Positions 22,961-35,045 are shown, counted from the first letter of the stretch. The stretch is 64,000 nt of DNA from Ligustrum vulgare (GCA_963555705.1 OY743176.1:61330040-61394039); one strand, 5' to 3'. The notes: generated by a model not told the origin, from the letters alone. Numbers and translations are program-made.

Positions 22961-23808
22961 CTGCAACACATTACGGAAAACCAAGCAATTATTAGTTACA
23001 TGAGACCATACATTGTGTCACTTACAATATATTTTTACCCTTAATTTGCTCAGGGTTTAGAAATCTATACTTGTTACTCAATTTTATCTGCTCATCTTTA
23101 TATAACTGGTCAAATATTGCATCATCTTTTGTTACATCAAATGAAAAAGTCCTAGCCTTTTTCTTTTCTACTTTTGCTAGTTCGTCTTTATTTGATGTTT
23201 CTAACTTGGTTAATATGTGACAATCATAAGTGTCTACTTTAACCAATTTAGCCAAACATACTTCAACCTCATCTTGACCAGTATCAATGGCACTGATGTC
23301 AACATTAGGGCCTCTATAATAAGTCCCTACACTAAAATTCTTCATTTGTTCCTCTTCTTTTAACAATCGCTCATATCTAATGACATTGGTGCTAAGTTGA
23401 AAGAGATTGAAAAACTCTCTTTCTTGGAACTTCTTTTTATGTTCAAAACTAAAACAACTTGGGGCAATATTTTGAAAAAATCCTTTTCAAGCAAAGGAAT
23501 AAAACATTTATTCCTAGCTGTTTAAACCTTTGAAGAAAAGATTTTACCCATTCATTTTCCAGTTGATGCAAGTTTGCTAAATCTACCAATGTAACCTCTG
23601 ATTCAGTTTTATAGAATTGTGCATGAAATAATTGCTCCAATTGTTGTTGATTTCAGATGGAATTTGCTGGAAAGTTAATGAACCTTGAGAAACCAACCTC
23701 GATTAGTGAACTTGAGAACAATCTCATCTTATGGTAATCAGTAATTTCACCATATTGTAACGTAAAATGCCACATTTGCTCAAAAGTGGACAGTTCTCCT
23801 AGACCAAC
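22961..23808 (-). pseudogene. Gypsy gag relic, 3' half (after the solo LTR)
   Basis: From 23808 the minus strand reads STFEQMWHFTLQYGE, then FHAQFYKTESEVTLVDLANL and VKSFLQRFKQLG, the core of a Ty3/gypsy capsid. This is followed by a linker with GTYYRGPNV and FDVTKDDAIFDQLYKDEQI. Stops and shifts interrupt it. Reading resumes from the 5' half at 25975-26150 across the inserted solo LTR, which shows that the LTR landed inside gag. Confidence 0.72.
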
Positions 23809-25974
23809 TGTAGCGACCGAGATTTTCATGACTTATTTAAATGAATATTTTAGTTTAAATCGCGTCGCTACAATTTTCTCCATTTATATGTTTATTTTAA
23901 ACACGTAGGCGTATAGCCAATGAAGTGAAATTAAATTAAATTTATTCTAAATTTATCCAATTCCAAAATTTATTATATGATGTCCAAGCCCATTATTTAT
24001 TTTAAAGTCCAATTTTCAACTAATTGCATTCAAATTATTTTGAGCCCACAATTTTAAGTATGATAGTTCCAACTCCTTAAGCCCATTTAAAATCCAATAA
24101 ATCATCTTTGGCCCAAAATTTTGACAGCAAGATTTAAGATTTTCTAGTTTAACAGATTTTAGTTCCAAAATTCTTCAACAATGTTTCCAATCTTCACAAG
24201 CACTTTCCATACCACATATACTCAGAATTTTCAACGGAATTTACATTGATTCCCCAATTACAGATTTGACCTAAGTTTCCATGTTTAACACACTACCAAC
24301 CATTAAGTAGAATCATCAATTCATTTCCCACGACACACACACAAACCTGCAACTCAAGGTATGCACTTCCCTATCTTCATTCTCACAACCACCACAAACC
24401 GGAAACCACCAATCGAATCCAGCTGCCTCAATCGAACCTCCACCACCCTTCACCATCGAAACCACCATACACTGCTGTGACTTCCATACAACAGTATGCA
24501 TAATTCCACACCTCCACTGAGCTCATTGCCCCGACTCCAAGAATCCAAAAGTCAAAACTCGCAACTACCAGCCGCCACCTCCAAATCAATCTCACAACCA
24601 AATTCGCTGCCTTGATCGACCGATGCACGTATGCACCCAAAACTGCCACCCCTTCTCCCAACTCAAACCTCCACGAACAAAGCTACCACCCTCACACCAC
24701 CACCACGCCACCACGCAAATCGCTCAAGCCGCCTCCACAAATTCGAGAGAATCACCACTGCTGCCCACTTCCAAATCAACCTCCAAATCAAACCCAAATT
24801 AGAACTCAAAATCAAAGAATAAACCCTCCAAATCCCTTACCTTCGACCGCCGCCTGGTTGGTCGGATAATCTCCTAAAATTGCCACCACAAATTCAACCC
24901 TCGAGCCTCGGGGTTCATCCACCAATCATCCCCAAAACTTTGCCCTTTTCTACCATATTTTTAACCCCTTGTAGCGCCACCCAACCGCCGGCATTACCAC
25001 CGGTGGTTGGTGTCGCAACGAGAGGACCAGCTTCCTCTCTCTCTCTCTTTGTTAGCGAAAATGGGGAGAGTGAGAGAGTTGTTTTGATATTATTGATTTG
25101 AAATTTTCATATTTGCATTTTAGTCCCCAGCCTTTGTAAAATCTTTTAATTCAGTCCCTAATTCCAAGATTTCATATTTGCACGAACAGTCCCTAGTTTT
25201 TCCAATTTTCACGATTTAATCCCTAAAGTTCTTAAAACTCTATTTTCTTTTACACAAATCTAATTTTAAAGCTTTCTTTGTCTAAAAGTCTAATATTAGT
25301 CATTTATTTATAGGGCTAGACGAGGCGCAAGAGAATTAGAAGTATTTATTCCCGTTTGCTCAATACTCAAGAAATTAAGGTAGACTCTTATTCACAAATT
25401 TACGTTTTTCAAAAGTGCGCATCAATAATTATTTGGATTATAAGTTTAGCATGTATGATTGTGTTCATGAGAATTACTTGCTTTCTAAGCATGAGACTAT
25501 GTTACGAGGATTTACTTGCTTAAATGCATGAGACTTGAACTTGTATGTTATTTACTTGTTCATGAGAATACTGGTGATCATTAGACACCTGAGACTTGAA
25601 TATCATGATTATGTGTTTTAATTTATGATGTTAAATGATTATTGTGCGCGAGTCTACTGAGTATTTCTATGAAATACTCACGTTTTCCAAAATAAAATTT
25701 TGCAGATGATGGAGTTGGCGGCGAGGCGTGCGATGGTGGCCATTATTGAGATTTTAGAAACGTTTTATTTGAAATTGAAACTTATTTATTTCATGTTTGT
25801 TCCAAGTTTATTTTTTTTTCAAGTTATTTCAATATTCGAATTGTTGACCATTTGAGTCAAACTTTATAAAATTATGAAATTGATATTTCAGTTATTTTCC
25901 GCTTAATTATCGTTTTGAAAGTTAGTTGAGATGATGAAGTGGCATCCCGGGTGTTCAGAACCCGGGGCGTTACA
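23809..25974 (+). mobile_element. Solo LTR (2166 bp) inserted into gypsy gag
   Basis: It starts TGTAGCGACC and ends GGGGCGTTACA; TGTAGCG and the reverse of CGTTACA match at 6 of 7 bases. The 5-bp flanks are CCAAC (23804-23808) and CCAGC (25975-25979), a target duplication with one change. Gag coding on the other strand continues on both sides. No internal domain and no second LTR are present, so it looks like the product of LTR-LTR recombination. Length and TGTAACG-type ends recall chromovirus (Tekay/Del-like) LTRs, but I cannot prove the lineage. Confidence 0.85.
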
Positions 25975-26860
25975 CCAGCGAACAAGGAAAATCCAGGCAC
26001 TCTAAACCCTCTATACAAAGAATATGCTTGATCTACCCAATCTAGATGAGGTTTTACGTATGTTGGAAGGATTATTGATTGAGTCCCAAAGGTCTTTTGA
26101 TCTTGTAAGATTTTTTTTATTTGCTCCATCAACATGGCATTGGGATCCAATGAAACTCATATTGGATGTGGTACATAAGGTATTGTTGGTGCCATGAATT
26201 GACCATTATTTGCTTCATTATTACCATTGAATGGTGGGTTTGCTCCTTCATTGGTACTGCATCATTTGGTCCTATGTTTTGGACAACATTTGGTCCTAAA
26301 TTTTGGATATTTCCCCCCATATTAAGGGTACCCCCTATATTGGGTGTTCCAACACCTCCCTTGTTAAAATATCCAAGACCACCCATGCTGGATGGACCAA
26401 TATGTGATACTTCTAATCCCTGACTCATGTTCAAGTTGGTAAGCTTGTATTTGTGTTTGCATTTGGCGTGTCATTGCCTATTGGGTTCCTAATTTGGAAG
26501 TAATTACCCCATCCTATAGGATTTGTTTGACATACTTGGTCTGCTAGTTTATTCATAAATTCGTTCAATGTGCCCAACTATTTAGCCATACTGTCATAGT
26601 GCCTATTTTCATTTTGAGCAAGTCTTTCTATAGAATGGATTCTTTATAAGTTTACTTACTCAACAATGTCCTTAGTGATTTCTCCCAGCATTGCATGCAT
26701 ATTACGGGGGCTCAACTCCGTCGTTGGTTCATAACGACGTCGATATCCTTCTATCTCTAGGGTGCTTTGCTAACCCTTAAATAGCTCGATTACAAAAGGA
26801 ACATATCGTTGTGTAACCAACTCCTTGTAAGAATTTTTATAAGACATGATGCTTCAAGCA
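25975..26860 (-). pseudogene. Gypsy gag relic, 5' half
   Basis: After the primer site at 26895-26877 the minus strand opens with a decayed start (MSYKNSYKELV) and a Gly/Asn/Pro-rich N-terminal region (26434-26129) built of GGxGxxNxGG-like units. It then reads a segment with QSIILPTYVKPHLDWVDQ up to 25975, where the solo LTR interrupts it. Multiple stops and shifts make it non-functional. Confidence 0.65.
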
Positions 26861-26876
26861 TTTTTTACAACAATTA

Positions 26877-26895
26877 TCCCACAGGGCGTGCCAAA
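26877..26895 (-). other. Primer-binding site of the old gypsy element
   Basis: On the minus strand TTTGGCACGCCCTGTGGGA follows directly after the presumed LTR end at 26897 (GAAACA on the minus strand). The form TTTGGC-CGCC-TGTGGG is a usual tRNA-complementary site in plant gypsy elements. It fixes the element's direction and 5' end. Confidence 0.7.
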
Positions 26896-26896
26896 T

Positions 26897-27480
26897 TGTT
26901 TCTCACGGGTGTTGTTTCGCTGGTGTTCACAAATAAAAAGAGATCAAATGAATGTGTAGAGGAAAAATATCGAGTTTAAGTCCCAAAAAAGTGTTTGTAC
27001 TAAGACAAACTTGATCTACAAGATGCTTCCAAGGGGTGCAAGCATTCCAAGGGGCCCAACACAAATTAATTAAGGAAAATCTAATAAAATCTCAGATAAA
27101 AAAATTATATCCCTGTTTGAGAGTTTGATTTGTTGATCCTTCTAAAGAAAGTAAGGATATGGAAAAAGCATCTTTTTGGATCGAATAAGGTTTTGTGATA
27201 AATGGTAGGTTTTTATACATGGATGTTTATGTAATGAACACTTTGAAGTGCTTGTGAATGTTGTACGACATGGGTACTTCCCAACTTCTTGAGGGCTACG
27301 ACAAGGGTTCCAAACCAAGCCATTTTAGCTAAAGAAGTACTAAGTCGAGGCCTGAAGGAGTTGATATCATTGAAAATGATAACACCTTACCAATTACCAT
27401 GCTTCGAGATCGTGCCCAACACTCTCCAACTTTACTTTCTCTTTGTGAATGATGTTATACATAATATTATTATATAATAG
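26897..27480 (-). mobile_element. Partial 5' LTR of the minus-strand gypsy element
   Basis: The boundary on the left (TGTTTCTCACGGG at 26897) is set by the adjacent primer site. The right boundary is not defined; 27480 is nominal. I saw no matching 3' LTR near 20 kb. No coding content. Confidence 0.45.
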
Positions 27481-27589
27481 CCATAAATGGAATGTTAAGA
27501 AGCTGGAAATATTTCTGGAATCAAGTAAAGTAAGAAACTAATTGTAATGTTATAATGGCCAAAAGGTCAATTTCGAAAGGAGCCAGTGT

Positions 27590-27860
27590 TTCCTCTGAAA
27601 TTGCGCTACTCAGAGAAATTTAAGAGGAATATAAAATGGTAGTTTTCAAATCAAGTACCTAGATGTTTTCTTGTCTCTCAAGAGAATAAATTCCTCTACT
27701 GGAGAAAATAAAAAGAGAATCTCAAGTTGGAAAAGAAAATTGTTATCCTCAGGAGGTCGATTAAGGCTTATTAAACATGTTCTAGTCTGCCTATACACAT
27801 GTTCTAGTTTTTCCTTAATTAGCCGACCTGGACTTTGGCTACTAATAAAGAGATAAGACC
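27590..27860 (+). pseudogene. LINE reverse transcriptase fragment
   Basis: The frame at 27671-27856 reads KKRISSWKRKLLSSGGRLRLIKHVL, the conserved segment at the end of plant LINE reverse transcriptases, followed in a shifted frame by a degenerate continuation (PIHMF). No other LINE domain is attached. Confidence 0.7.
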
Positions 27861-28670
27861 TTACAACTATATTGGATATGATCCATTCTCTCTAGTAAGT
27901 GCAGTGAAGGACTCTCACCTCAGCTGCCCATTTGACTTATGGAATCATCGACTTGCTTTTCAATTTAAGTGTTTTCATAACCAGAAAGAAATCTCTCTTT
28001 TAGGATCAGTCCCATCCCTCTATGTAGTAGGCAATCAACTGGACATTCAAAGAAGCTATGTACCTTTACTGGATGTTAATGAAAGAAATCTTTTACATCC
28101 TAATCCCGTCTACTGAAAGGAGAGTTGGGCCTAGCACCTTTTTTTGTGGACACATAGGATATTATATTACAGATAAATCATTAAAGACTTTTTTAAGCGC
28201 AGAATCCTAGAATGGAATCATTGCAAAAGAAAGTTATAATGTTTTTGAACTGGAACATGATTAAGCCTTTAAGCATGCAGATGAGTGTTTACTGTTAGCC
28301 CTAATCCTTTAGTTTTCGAATTGGAATAAGGAGTTCAATCTTAATACTGACGCATCACTTTATTCTATTGTATGTATGTTGGCACAAGAAGGGTTGCTTG
28401 ATCACCACTCCATCTACTTTGAAAGTAGAAGACTTTTCGCTTGGGAATTATATAACCATCGAACCTTCTTTATCACGATTCAACCCATACCTAAGACCCA
28501 AGATGAGCTCCAGATTTGCTCTTAACAATGTACCTGAAGGAAGAATGGGAAAATCCTTTATTATCTAGATTCAACTAAACTAGGTAGTGAAGGTTGAAAA
28601 GAGTATAAGCTACCTCGTTCGTGCTCCTGTCTTCCCCACTGCCATCTTTAGTGGATGCCTCCCTTTCACT
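27861..28670. other. Stretch without recognised genes
   Basis: Short open frames (27835-28116, 28368-28568) have no motif I recognise. They may be further decayed LINE-type DNA, since they follow the RT fragment. Confidence 0.35.
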
Positions 28671-28850
28671 TCTTTCACTTAAAGGCAAATAGGTGCATGT
28701 GGTGGTGCGGTGGGCGGAGGTGATGGTGGTACAAGTGGTTGGTGATGGTGTATGTGCTGGCGGCGGCGGCGGCTTGAGTAGGAATTAGGGGAGAGACTGA
28801 GTTTTGGTTGGAGAAGGGGTGGGGTATGGTAGGTGGGTGGGATGGGTGAG

Positions 28851-28878
28851 GTGGGGTGGGGTGGGGTGGGGACAGGGG
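28851..28878 (+). repeat. GGGGT minisatellite with G-quadruplex potential
   Basis: Four GTGGG-type units are followed by GACAGGGG, giving at least five runs of four or more G separated by one to three bases. It sits in a G-rich, Cys-codon-like GGTGGT region (28690-28880), immediately before the GTGAC tandem array. Confidence 0.8.
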
Positions 28879-28884
28879 CAGGTA

Positions 28885-29540
28885 ACTTGTTTGTGACAAA
28901 TTGTTAGTGATTGTGACTGATTAATAGATAAATTATGACCAATTAACTTGAAATTTGCGACCGAGATAAAATTGTGACCTACAAAATTCAAGATTTGTGA
29001 CCTATAAATAAGTTGTGACTTAAGAAATTTGTAAATTGTGACTGAAAAATAAATTGTGACAACAAATTGTAAAAATTGTGACCTACAAAATTCGAGATTT
29101 GTGACCAATAAATAAGATATGACTTATGAAATTTATAAATTGTGACCGAAAATAGGTTGTGACCATAAATTGTAAAAATTGTGACTTATAAATCCGAGAT
29201 TTGTGACTGAGAAAAACTTGTGACCTACAAAATTCGAGATTTGTGACCGATAAATAATTTGTGACTTATGAGATTTGTAAATTATGACCGAAAAATAAGT
29301 TGTGACCTAAATTTTTAGAATTTGTAACCTAGAAAGATATTGCGACCTATAAAATTTGTGACTTGTGACCTATAAGAGAGTCGTGATCAATTAATAATTT
29401 ATGATCGAAAAATAAGTTGTGACCTATAAAATTTGTAATTTGTGATCGAGAAATAAATTGTGACTAATTAATTTGATAATCTGTGACCTTTAAAATTTGT
29501 ATCTTGTGACCATAAATAATATAATTGTGACCTTAATTAT
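28885..29540 (+). repeat. GTGAC-rich tandem repeat array
   Basis: About 650 bp consist of degenerate units of roughly 28-35 bp built on TTGTGACC, ATAAATAA and AAATTCGAGATTTGTGAC. Units such as AAATTGTGACCTACAAAATT recur. The order of unit types suggests a higher-order period of about 120 bp. Confidence 0.85.
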
Positions 29541-29729
29541 TTAATTATCAATTTAATTTTATATATTTAAAAAAAAAGACACCTGATTTTTGCACTAAAA
29601 AAAAAAATATTTCTCATGTAAAATACCTTACTTTGCCCATTTTGTAATCGGGGTTGTGAAAATGGCCCTTGTCCAAATCCATTTCCCATCCGGACTACTC
29701 AAATCTGAAGGGCCAGCTAATTTCGTGTT

Positions 29730-30200
29730 TGGTGCTTGAGTCAATCGTTCGACTTTGAAGAACAAACCCTCCTCCCGTCTTTCGTCTTCACGGCAGCAAG
29801 CAGCTGCAGCTCCGCTCCTCCTCCTCGCCCGTCACCGCTAGCAGTCTTGCACAGCTGACAGCCGCACAGGTTAGGGTTCCTTCTTTTTCTAACTTCTTCG
29901 TGTTCGTGGACAATTTCATTTTCAGCCGGGGTTGGGGAAAAGCCGAAAATGTTTTTTTTTTCACGATTAAAATGATAGAACCTGTGATTAATTGTTTTTG
30001 AGAATTTGATGATATTGTTTTCATCTATAGTTCGTCCATTGGTGTCCATTTCGATTATTTACTTAAGAATGTGAATCTGTGATTTAACTTGTTCTAATTG
30101 TTACTGTTTCTTGATGTTTCAACAGGTGCAACTTGCAAGTATCTTACGGAGAGTTACGGTGGTTTCTTCAGACTTCAAAGTTCAAAGAAAAGGTTGGTGC
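29730..30200 (+). other. Possible 5' UTR exon pair of a lost gene
   Basis: A C/T-rich, leader-like block (29760-29870) ends CCGCACAG before GTTAGG, and a second block (30126-30191) lies between a CAACAG acceptor-like site and AAAG before GTTGGT. No ORF follows. The pattern looks like the start of a spliced transcript, but no family is recognisable and transcription is unknown. Confidence 0.25.
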
Positions 30201-30999
30201 ACTCTGCAATGTCATTTTAGTTTCATTTTGATTTTGAGAATGTGATTTTGAGATTGTGCATTTGAGAATGTGATTAGATAATATGATTTTGCTTGGTCAA
30301 TTTTAGATTATTGTGATTTATATACTAGAATTTAGATTATTTGATTTTTAGAATGTTATTTGATTTTGGGAATATGGTGTAGAATGTAGATTATAAATTT
30401 ATATCGCATTATGTGATTTAGATTCTGATTTATAGAATTCGAATAATAATATGATTTGGTATTGTTCAGTTTTAGATTATATGATTTAGATATTAGATTA
30501 TCAGATCCTAGAAATGTGATGTAGATTTTACTAACTTATTTCTTTACGGTTGAAATTTTTTTTGGGGAGTGCTGCCCTGAACCCCCTCGGGAGGGGCCCA
30601 CACCCCTTTCAACCTGCACACGAGCACTCCTCTCTAAATTTAGCTTTGTTCAATAAGAAATCCTGGATCCGTCACTGGGTGGTGGATTGGCGGGGAAGAA
30701 GGAGAGCAACAGCAGCGTGCGTAAGCGGGGGAAGGAGATCTGTTGCAATGTATTCTTTAGATTTTTGAGGTTGGAACGTATTATTGAGTTTAGATATAAT
30801 TTAACAGTGTGGCGCGCAATTATCCGAAACTTAAAACACCTATAACATCATTTCGAGTGTTATAAAAAAAAAAACTCCCCAAACGATTCATTAGCTCATC
30901 TCTCTCTCTCTTAGAAAAACTCTCGCAGCTGAAAGGGAGAAAATACTCCAGCTACACCAAATCACTCTCCACTGGAACAATTTCTAATTAACGAAGGAG
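30201..30999. other. Noncoding stretch
   Basis: 30200-30540 is a run of GATTTTAGATT-like degenerate words. 30549-30680 contains AATCCTGGATCCGTCACTG, a motif common at the ends of plant transposons, but I could not pair it with a second end. Confidence 0.35.
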
Positions 31000-31607
31000 G
31001 CAAGCAATACATTTGGAATTTTACGTCTGCACTATTGTTGTTTGCCATTAAATTGTTATTGCTGTTGTTTGGATTGGAACCACCAATGATGGAGGTGATG
31101 GCGACGGCGAGAGCTGTAGTGAAATTAGGATCGGCAGTGATGGCAGCGGTAGCGGCGCTAAGGGTGTCAGCATAGGATATGTGTTGTTGCGCCTGTGGGG
31201 TTGGGACTCATTTGGAAATGAGGTAGCTTCAATGACGCATTGTGAGACATCTGAAGCCTTGAAAATCTTCATTGGTTAAGCCCAAAAACTTGAGGAATTT
31301 GCGGCGGAGCAGCAACGGCGGCTAAAAGGACTTGGAATTGGGTAGGGGCCGGGGATGACCGTCTTTGGAATTTCAATGGGTTGGGTGGCTGATAAGGTCC
31401 AACGTGACGGTCGAAAATGGAGTTGAGGTTGAAATTGTAGCATAGAAGCATATTAGCTGCGGCAGAGGTTGTTGATGCCATGGCAACGGCTGCTGATGGC
31501 AATGGATGATTGTGGGTTCTTTCATAGGTTGTAATCAAAATTATTTGGTGATATCGACGTCGGTGATGGGGTTGAGGGGGTGTTGTCGGCTCCAAGGGTG
31601 ATGTCAT
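31000..31607 (-). pseudogene. WRKY group IIb C-terminal pseudogene fragment
   Basis: The minus strand encodes the end of a WRKY domain and the tail typical of group IIb (WRKY6/31/42-like). [15 protein letters not shown] carries the C-terminal His-x-His of the zinc finger and sits where the exon after the VQR intron starts. It is followed by [25 protein letters not shown], a shifted RFSRLQMSH and, in a third frame, AATAAITADPNFTTALA with SIIGG. WRKYGQK and the first zinc cysteines are absent upstream. At least two frameshifts and a stop (31267-31269) show it is dead. WRKY proteins are plant transcription factors that bind W-boxes. Loss of everything before the last intron suggests capture of a genomic 3' fragment rather than a retrocopy. 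Confidence 0.85.
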
Positions 31608-31839
31608 CTCCGAATGAAGTTAAAGTGTTAGTTATAACTTGCTAGTTGTACTCATTTATACTAGGCACTAGCCCTAGCTTAGGGGTACCCTAATTTGTTG
31701 TTGATAGTGTGGGGGTATACACGACTAAAAGGAATGCATGTAAGCATTTTCAATTCATCATGTTGGTCTTATTTTTTAATTTTTTGGTAACTAAGTAAAG
31801 ATTTATTCGCGTGGAGATCATGGGTGGTCACAGAGGTTC

Positions 31840-32163
31840 TACTATGGCATTAATGCAGTGGACCGATACAAATGATTGCAAGAAATGATGAAAGTGAACT
31901 ACGACAGGTTTACCTGAAAGAGAAGCTTGCACGACTTCAAGGGAAATCATCTGTTGGTACTAGTGATAATGAAGCAACTAGCCAGGATCTTGAACAACAT
32001 TGAAGGATTGAGTGATGAGATATATGTGAAAGCCATAAAAGTGTTCAATGATATAAATTTCAGGATGCAGTTTGTGTTGATGCCTGAAATTAAGGATCTA
32101 GTGATGCATAAACATACTTGGCTTTCTTGCCTCTTATTGAGGATGTCAATATCATCTACGTGA
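31840..32163 (+). pseudogene. Myb/SANT-like protein relic (Harbinger-associated type)
   Basis: A frame at 31927-32163 reads LARILNNIEGLSDEIYVKAIKVFND followed by FVLMPEIKDL. This matches the C-terminal layout of plant Myb/SANT-like proteins, which accompany PIF/Harbinger transposases or descend from them. The N-terminal DNA-binding part is not visible. A transposase relic follows 10-60 bp downstream, supporting a Harbinger origin. Confidence 0.55.
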
Positions 32164-32169
32164 TTATGC

Positions 32170-32420
32170 TGGAAGAGGAAGACGAGGAAAAGAAGAGATG
32201 TTCAAGTATAGATACTCCTCATGCTTAACATAATCGAGCGTAGCATTGGAGTGTTAAATGCCAGGTTTCCCATTCTGAAATTAATAAGCAGTTTCCCACT
32301 AATTAGGCAAATTTACATCCCTACTGCGTATTGCACAATACATAACTTATTCGTCAGGAGCACACATTAGATGAGTTATTTACACTATATTTAGTGGAGA
32401 ATATGATTTTTGATTATGTG
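32170..32420 (+). pseudogene. PIF/Harbinger transposase C-terminal relic
   Basis: Frames on + read KEEMFKYRYSS, then (after a shift) ERSIGVLNARFPIL and IPTAYCTIHNLFVR. In Harbinger (DDE_Tnp_4) nucleases the order is LFNYRHASLRNVIER, FGVLKARFPIL, ACCVLHNFIR; the Glu of the ER block is the last catalytic acid. The copy has frameshifts and stops and no N-terminal half. Confidence 0.7.
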
Positions 32421-32543
32421 CCCGAATTAAGTGAAGCTCAAGAACCTATACAGTTTGATGTCAAGTAAACAACTCAAATGGGATGAGTGCATGAGGAAAT
32501 TGCTACCCAAACGTGGAATGGTTACCCAAGAAGGACAAGCATG

Positions 32544-33533
32544 GTTTAAAAAGGCGAGGCGTAGGCGCGCCTCAAAGTGAGGCGCAAGGGTTGTGCCTCG
32601 AGGCGGAAAGTTTAAGGCGAAGAAACTGATGTGGTAGCCTCAAAACTTGAGGTGCACGCCTCAAAGCATGTGCCTCACAAGGCATGAGGTGTGCACCCCA
32701 TAAGAAGAAGAAATATGGATTTTTCTTACCAAGTTTCATGTACGACTGCTCTGCGGAACCCTAATTTGCGAAGAAGAAGACGAAGGCAGAGCTTTGAGTC
32801 TGACGGGTAAGTAAAAGTCTACATGGGCCTTAACAGAAATTTATTTCATTAGTCAAGGACTTAAGTAAATAGAAAGGAGAGCCCAATAAAACAAAATGGA
32901 AGCAGGATCCGATCCACAAGGCTGAAGTTTCAATGTGTTTAAATGGGCTTTCTTATGAAGAGCAATAAAGACTACAAAAATAAAAGAAAAACTTTTTACA
33001 CTATTATAATGAAAAATAAATAGATAAATGAAAGTTAAAAATTAAATAAAAAAATATTTAAAATAATTTAAAAATAAAATAAAACTATTTTACAATATAA
33101 AAATAAAACAAAAATTAAGAATTAAACTAACTTAAAGACAAAAAAAAAAAAAAAAAAATTAAAAATTGTTTTACACAATAAAAATAAAAAAAATATTTAA
33201 AAATTAAATTAAAATATTTTAAAGATTACAAAATAAAAATAATAATTATCTACACTTTAAAAAATAAAAACAAAAATTAAAAATAAATTAAAAAATATTT
33301 TAATATTATTATAAATTTACTTATCTGCTATTTATGTCCATCACGTGTCTATATACTATATATCCAATTGATCATATGGTATTTGTTTTGTATTTGTATT
33401 TTTTGTATTATTTTATATAATTTTTAAATTGAATTTTTGATATTTTGCGAGGCTTATGCCTCAATCCGCCTCAAGGCTTATGCCTCGCCTCATGAAGGAA
33501 AACTGCCTTGGTACATAGTTCCGCCTTTTAAAC
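32544..33533 (+). mobile_element. GAGGCG-rich non-autonomous element, copy A (990 bp)
   Basis: The ends are GTTTAAAAAGGCGAGGCG and CGCCTTTTAAAC. Both subterminal regions are crowded with GAGGCG/CGCCTC and TGCCTC words. The interior includes an A/T-rich stretch (33000-33330) of AAAATAAA words. Copy B at 35046-35841 has the same ends in the opposite orientation. I found no clear target duplication. Superfamily unknown, possibly hAT- or Mutator-type. Confidence 0.75.
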
Positions 33534-35045
33534 ATTGAGGATAAGATGACAATGAAATTTATTTTGTTGAGCAAATCTATTTTTGTAATATTTTTCTAGC
33601 CATCATTAAATTAGCCCAACAAAAATTAAATAAGCTAATTTCTTATAATAGAGTAATTTCAAAACACGAGATTTTATAATTTAATCCATAAACAAATTAT
33701 TGTACGTGTTTGGTATTGTTTAAAAATAGTTTTTTGAAATAAATAGTAATTTTTAGAAGAACGGATGATTGAGATTTCGTTGAAAAGTCAAATATTGTGG
33801 GCTTGACTTTTAATAGATGGTTGATATTGAGTACTGTAGAAAAAAGAGAAAAATTTAAAGAGAATAAAAAAAGGGCATTATAAATAGTCAAAATATTATT
33901 CTGGAAAATTTGAATCAGAACGTGTTTTTCAATTTTTCAATTTCAGAAAAAGTTTTCAAAAATGGCAAACAGAATGTGTTTTCAGCAAATTCGAATACAG
34001 AAAATAAAAATAGAAAATAAAAAACATTTTGGAAAACAAAAATAGAAAATAAAATAAAAACAGAACGCAGCCTAAGATAGTGACTTACTCAGTATTTTGA
34101 AGTCGGCAGCCATGTTTATGTCCATGACTAGATCATCCTCGAATAATTATCAATGACTAGAGACCAAGAACTAATGGATCTTCCATTCCCTGATGGAGTC
34201 TAAAAGATCATTAATGTGGTTTCCCTCTGCTAATATCCGGAGTCCTCCTTATCATGTTTAAAATTATATAAGGAATGGAACTCCTTTACTCAACTTCCCA
34301 AAACCTAGGTGATCCCAAGGCACTATCATCCCAAGCATGGTCTTCCACCCATTCGGAGTAAGTTGAAAGAGAGATATTCTCCATGATTGAAAAAATTTCC
34401 TTTAACTATTGGGGAGAGAGGTAACCTAAACTTGACCTCGAGTATATCTTTTTTAATTGCCACGTGACCTACTGGAAGAGATCACAAGCTTTCCTCAGAA
34501 AGTGGTACTGCGAACTCGATCTCTTTTAGAATCCTATACTTTTTATGCCAAGTCTTAAAATACCCCTCATTATATACTTTCTCATACTTTTAACCTCCCA
34601 CTTAGGCTCACTTGGAAGACCTGCTAAGATCTCCTTATCACTTTCTATTAACTCTTTGGTGTTTCTACCTATGATCTCGCGGTAGGATATGATGATCCTC
34701 TCCCCAGGGAATTCAACGCAATCAGTGGAGAAGCCCTAATGATCTCCCCAGGCCACTCCTGAACTTGCTATGCTCCTCCTTGCTTATCTTAAACGATCAC
34801 TTAAAACTACCAATACCTCAACCTCTTCAATAATTATTTTCCAAAGTTCTCAAGAACTGTTACTATCAAAATCGATAGTAGAATTGTTGAAATAGAAAAA
34901 GAAGTAGGGAAAAGAGCTGAAGGAATCAGAGAGAAGAAAAAATCTGTGGTAAAAGTACCTACAAAAGAGCTAAAGGAACTGATTGGAATCTCGTCGGAAA
35001 AAGCACACTATTGCAAAGAAAGTAAGATGAATAAGGAGGCATATA
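33534..35045. other. Spacer between the two GAGGCG elements
   Basis: There is no coding signal. 33700-34078 looks like a short MITE-type sequence (CGTGTTTGGTATTG at the left, AACAGAACGCAGCC at the right) of the group ending in GTTTGGT. The rest (34080-35040) is unclassified. Confidence 0.35.

Noticed and set aside
24316..25101. Several ORFs inside the 2.17-kb LTR
   Set aside because: Pro/Thr/His-rich frames from C-rich LTR sequence, present on both strands, with no family signature.
28675..29108. His/Pro-rich ORFs on the minus strand
   Set aside because: They arise from the GGTGGT and GTGAC repeats.
29741..30049. 102-codon minus-strand ORF
   Set aside because: No domain, and the overlapping second frame is equally open; the opposite strand looks more like a transcript leader.
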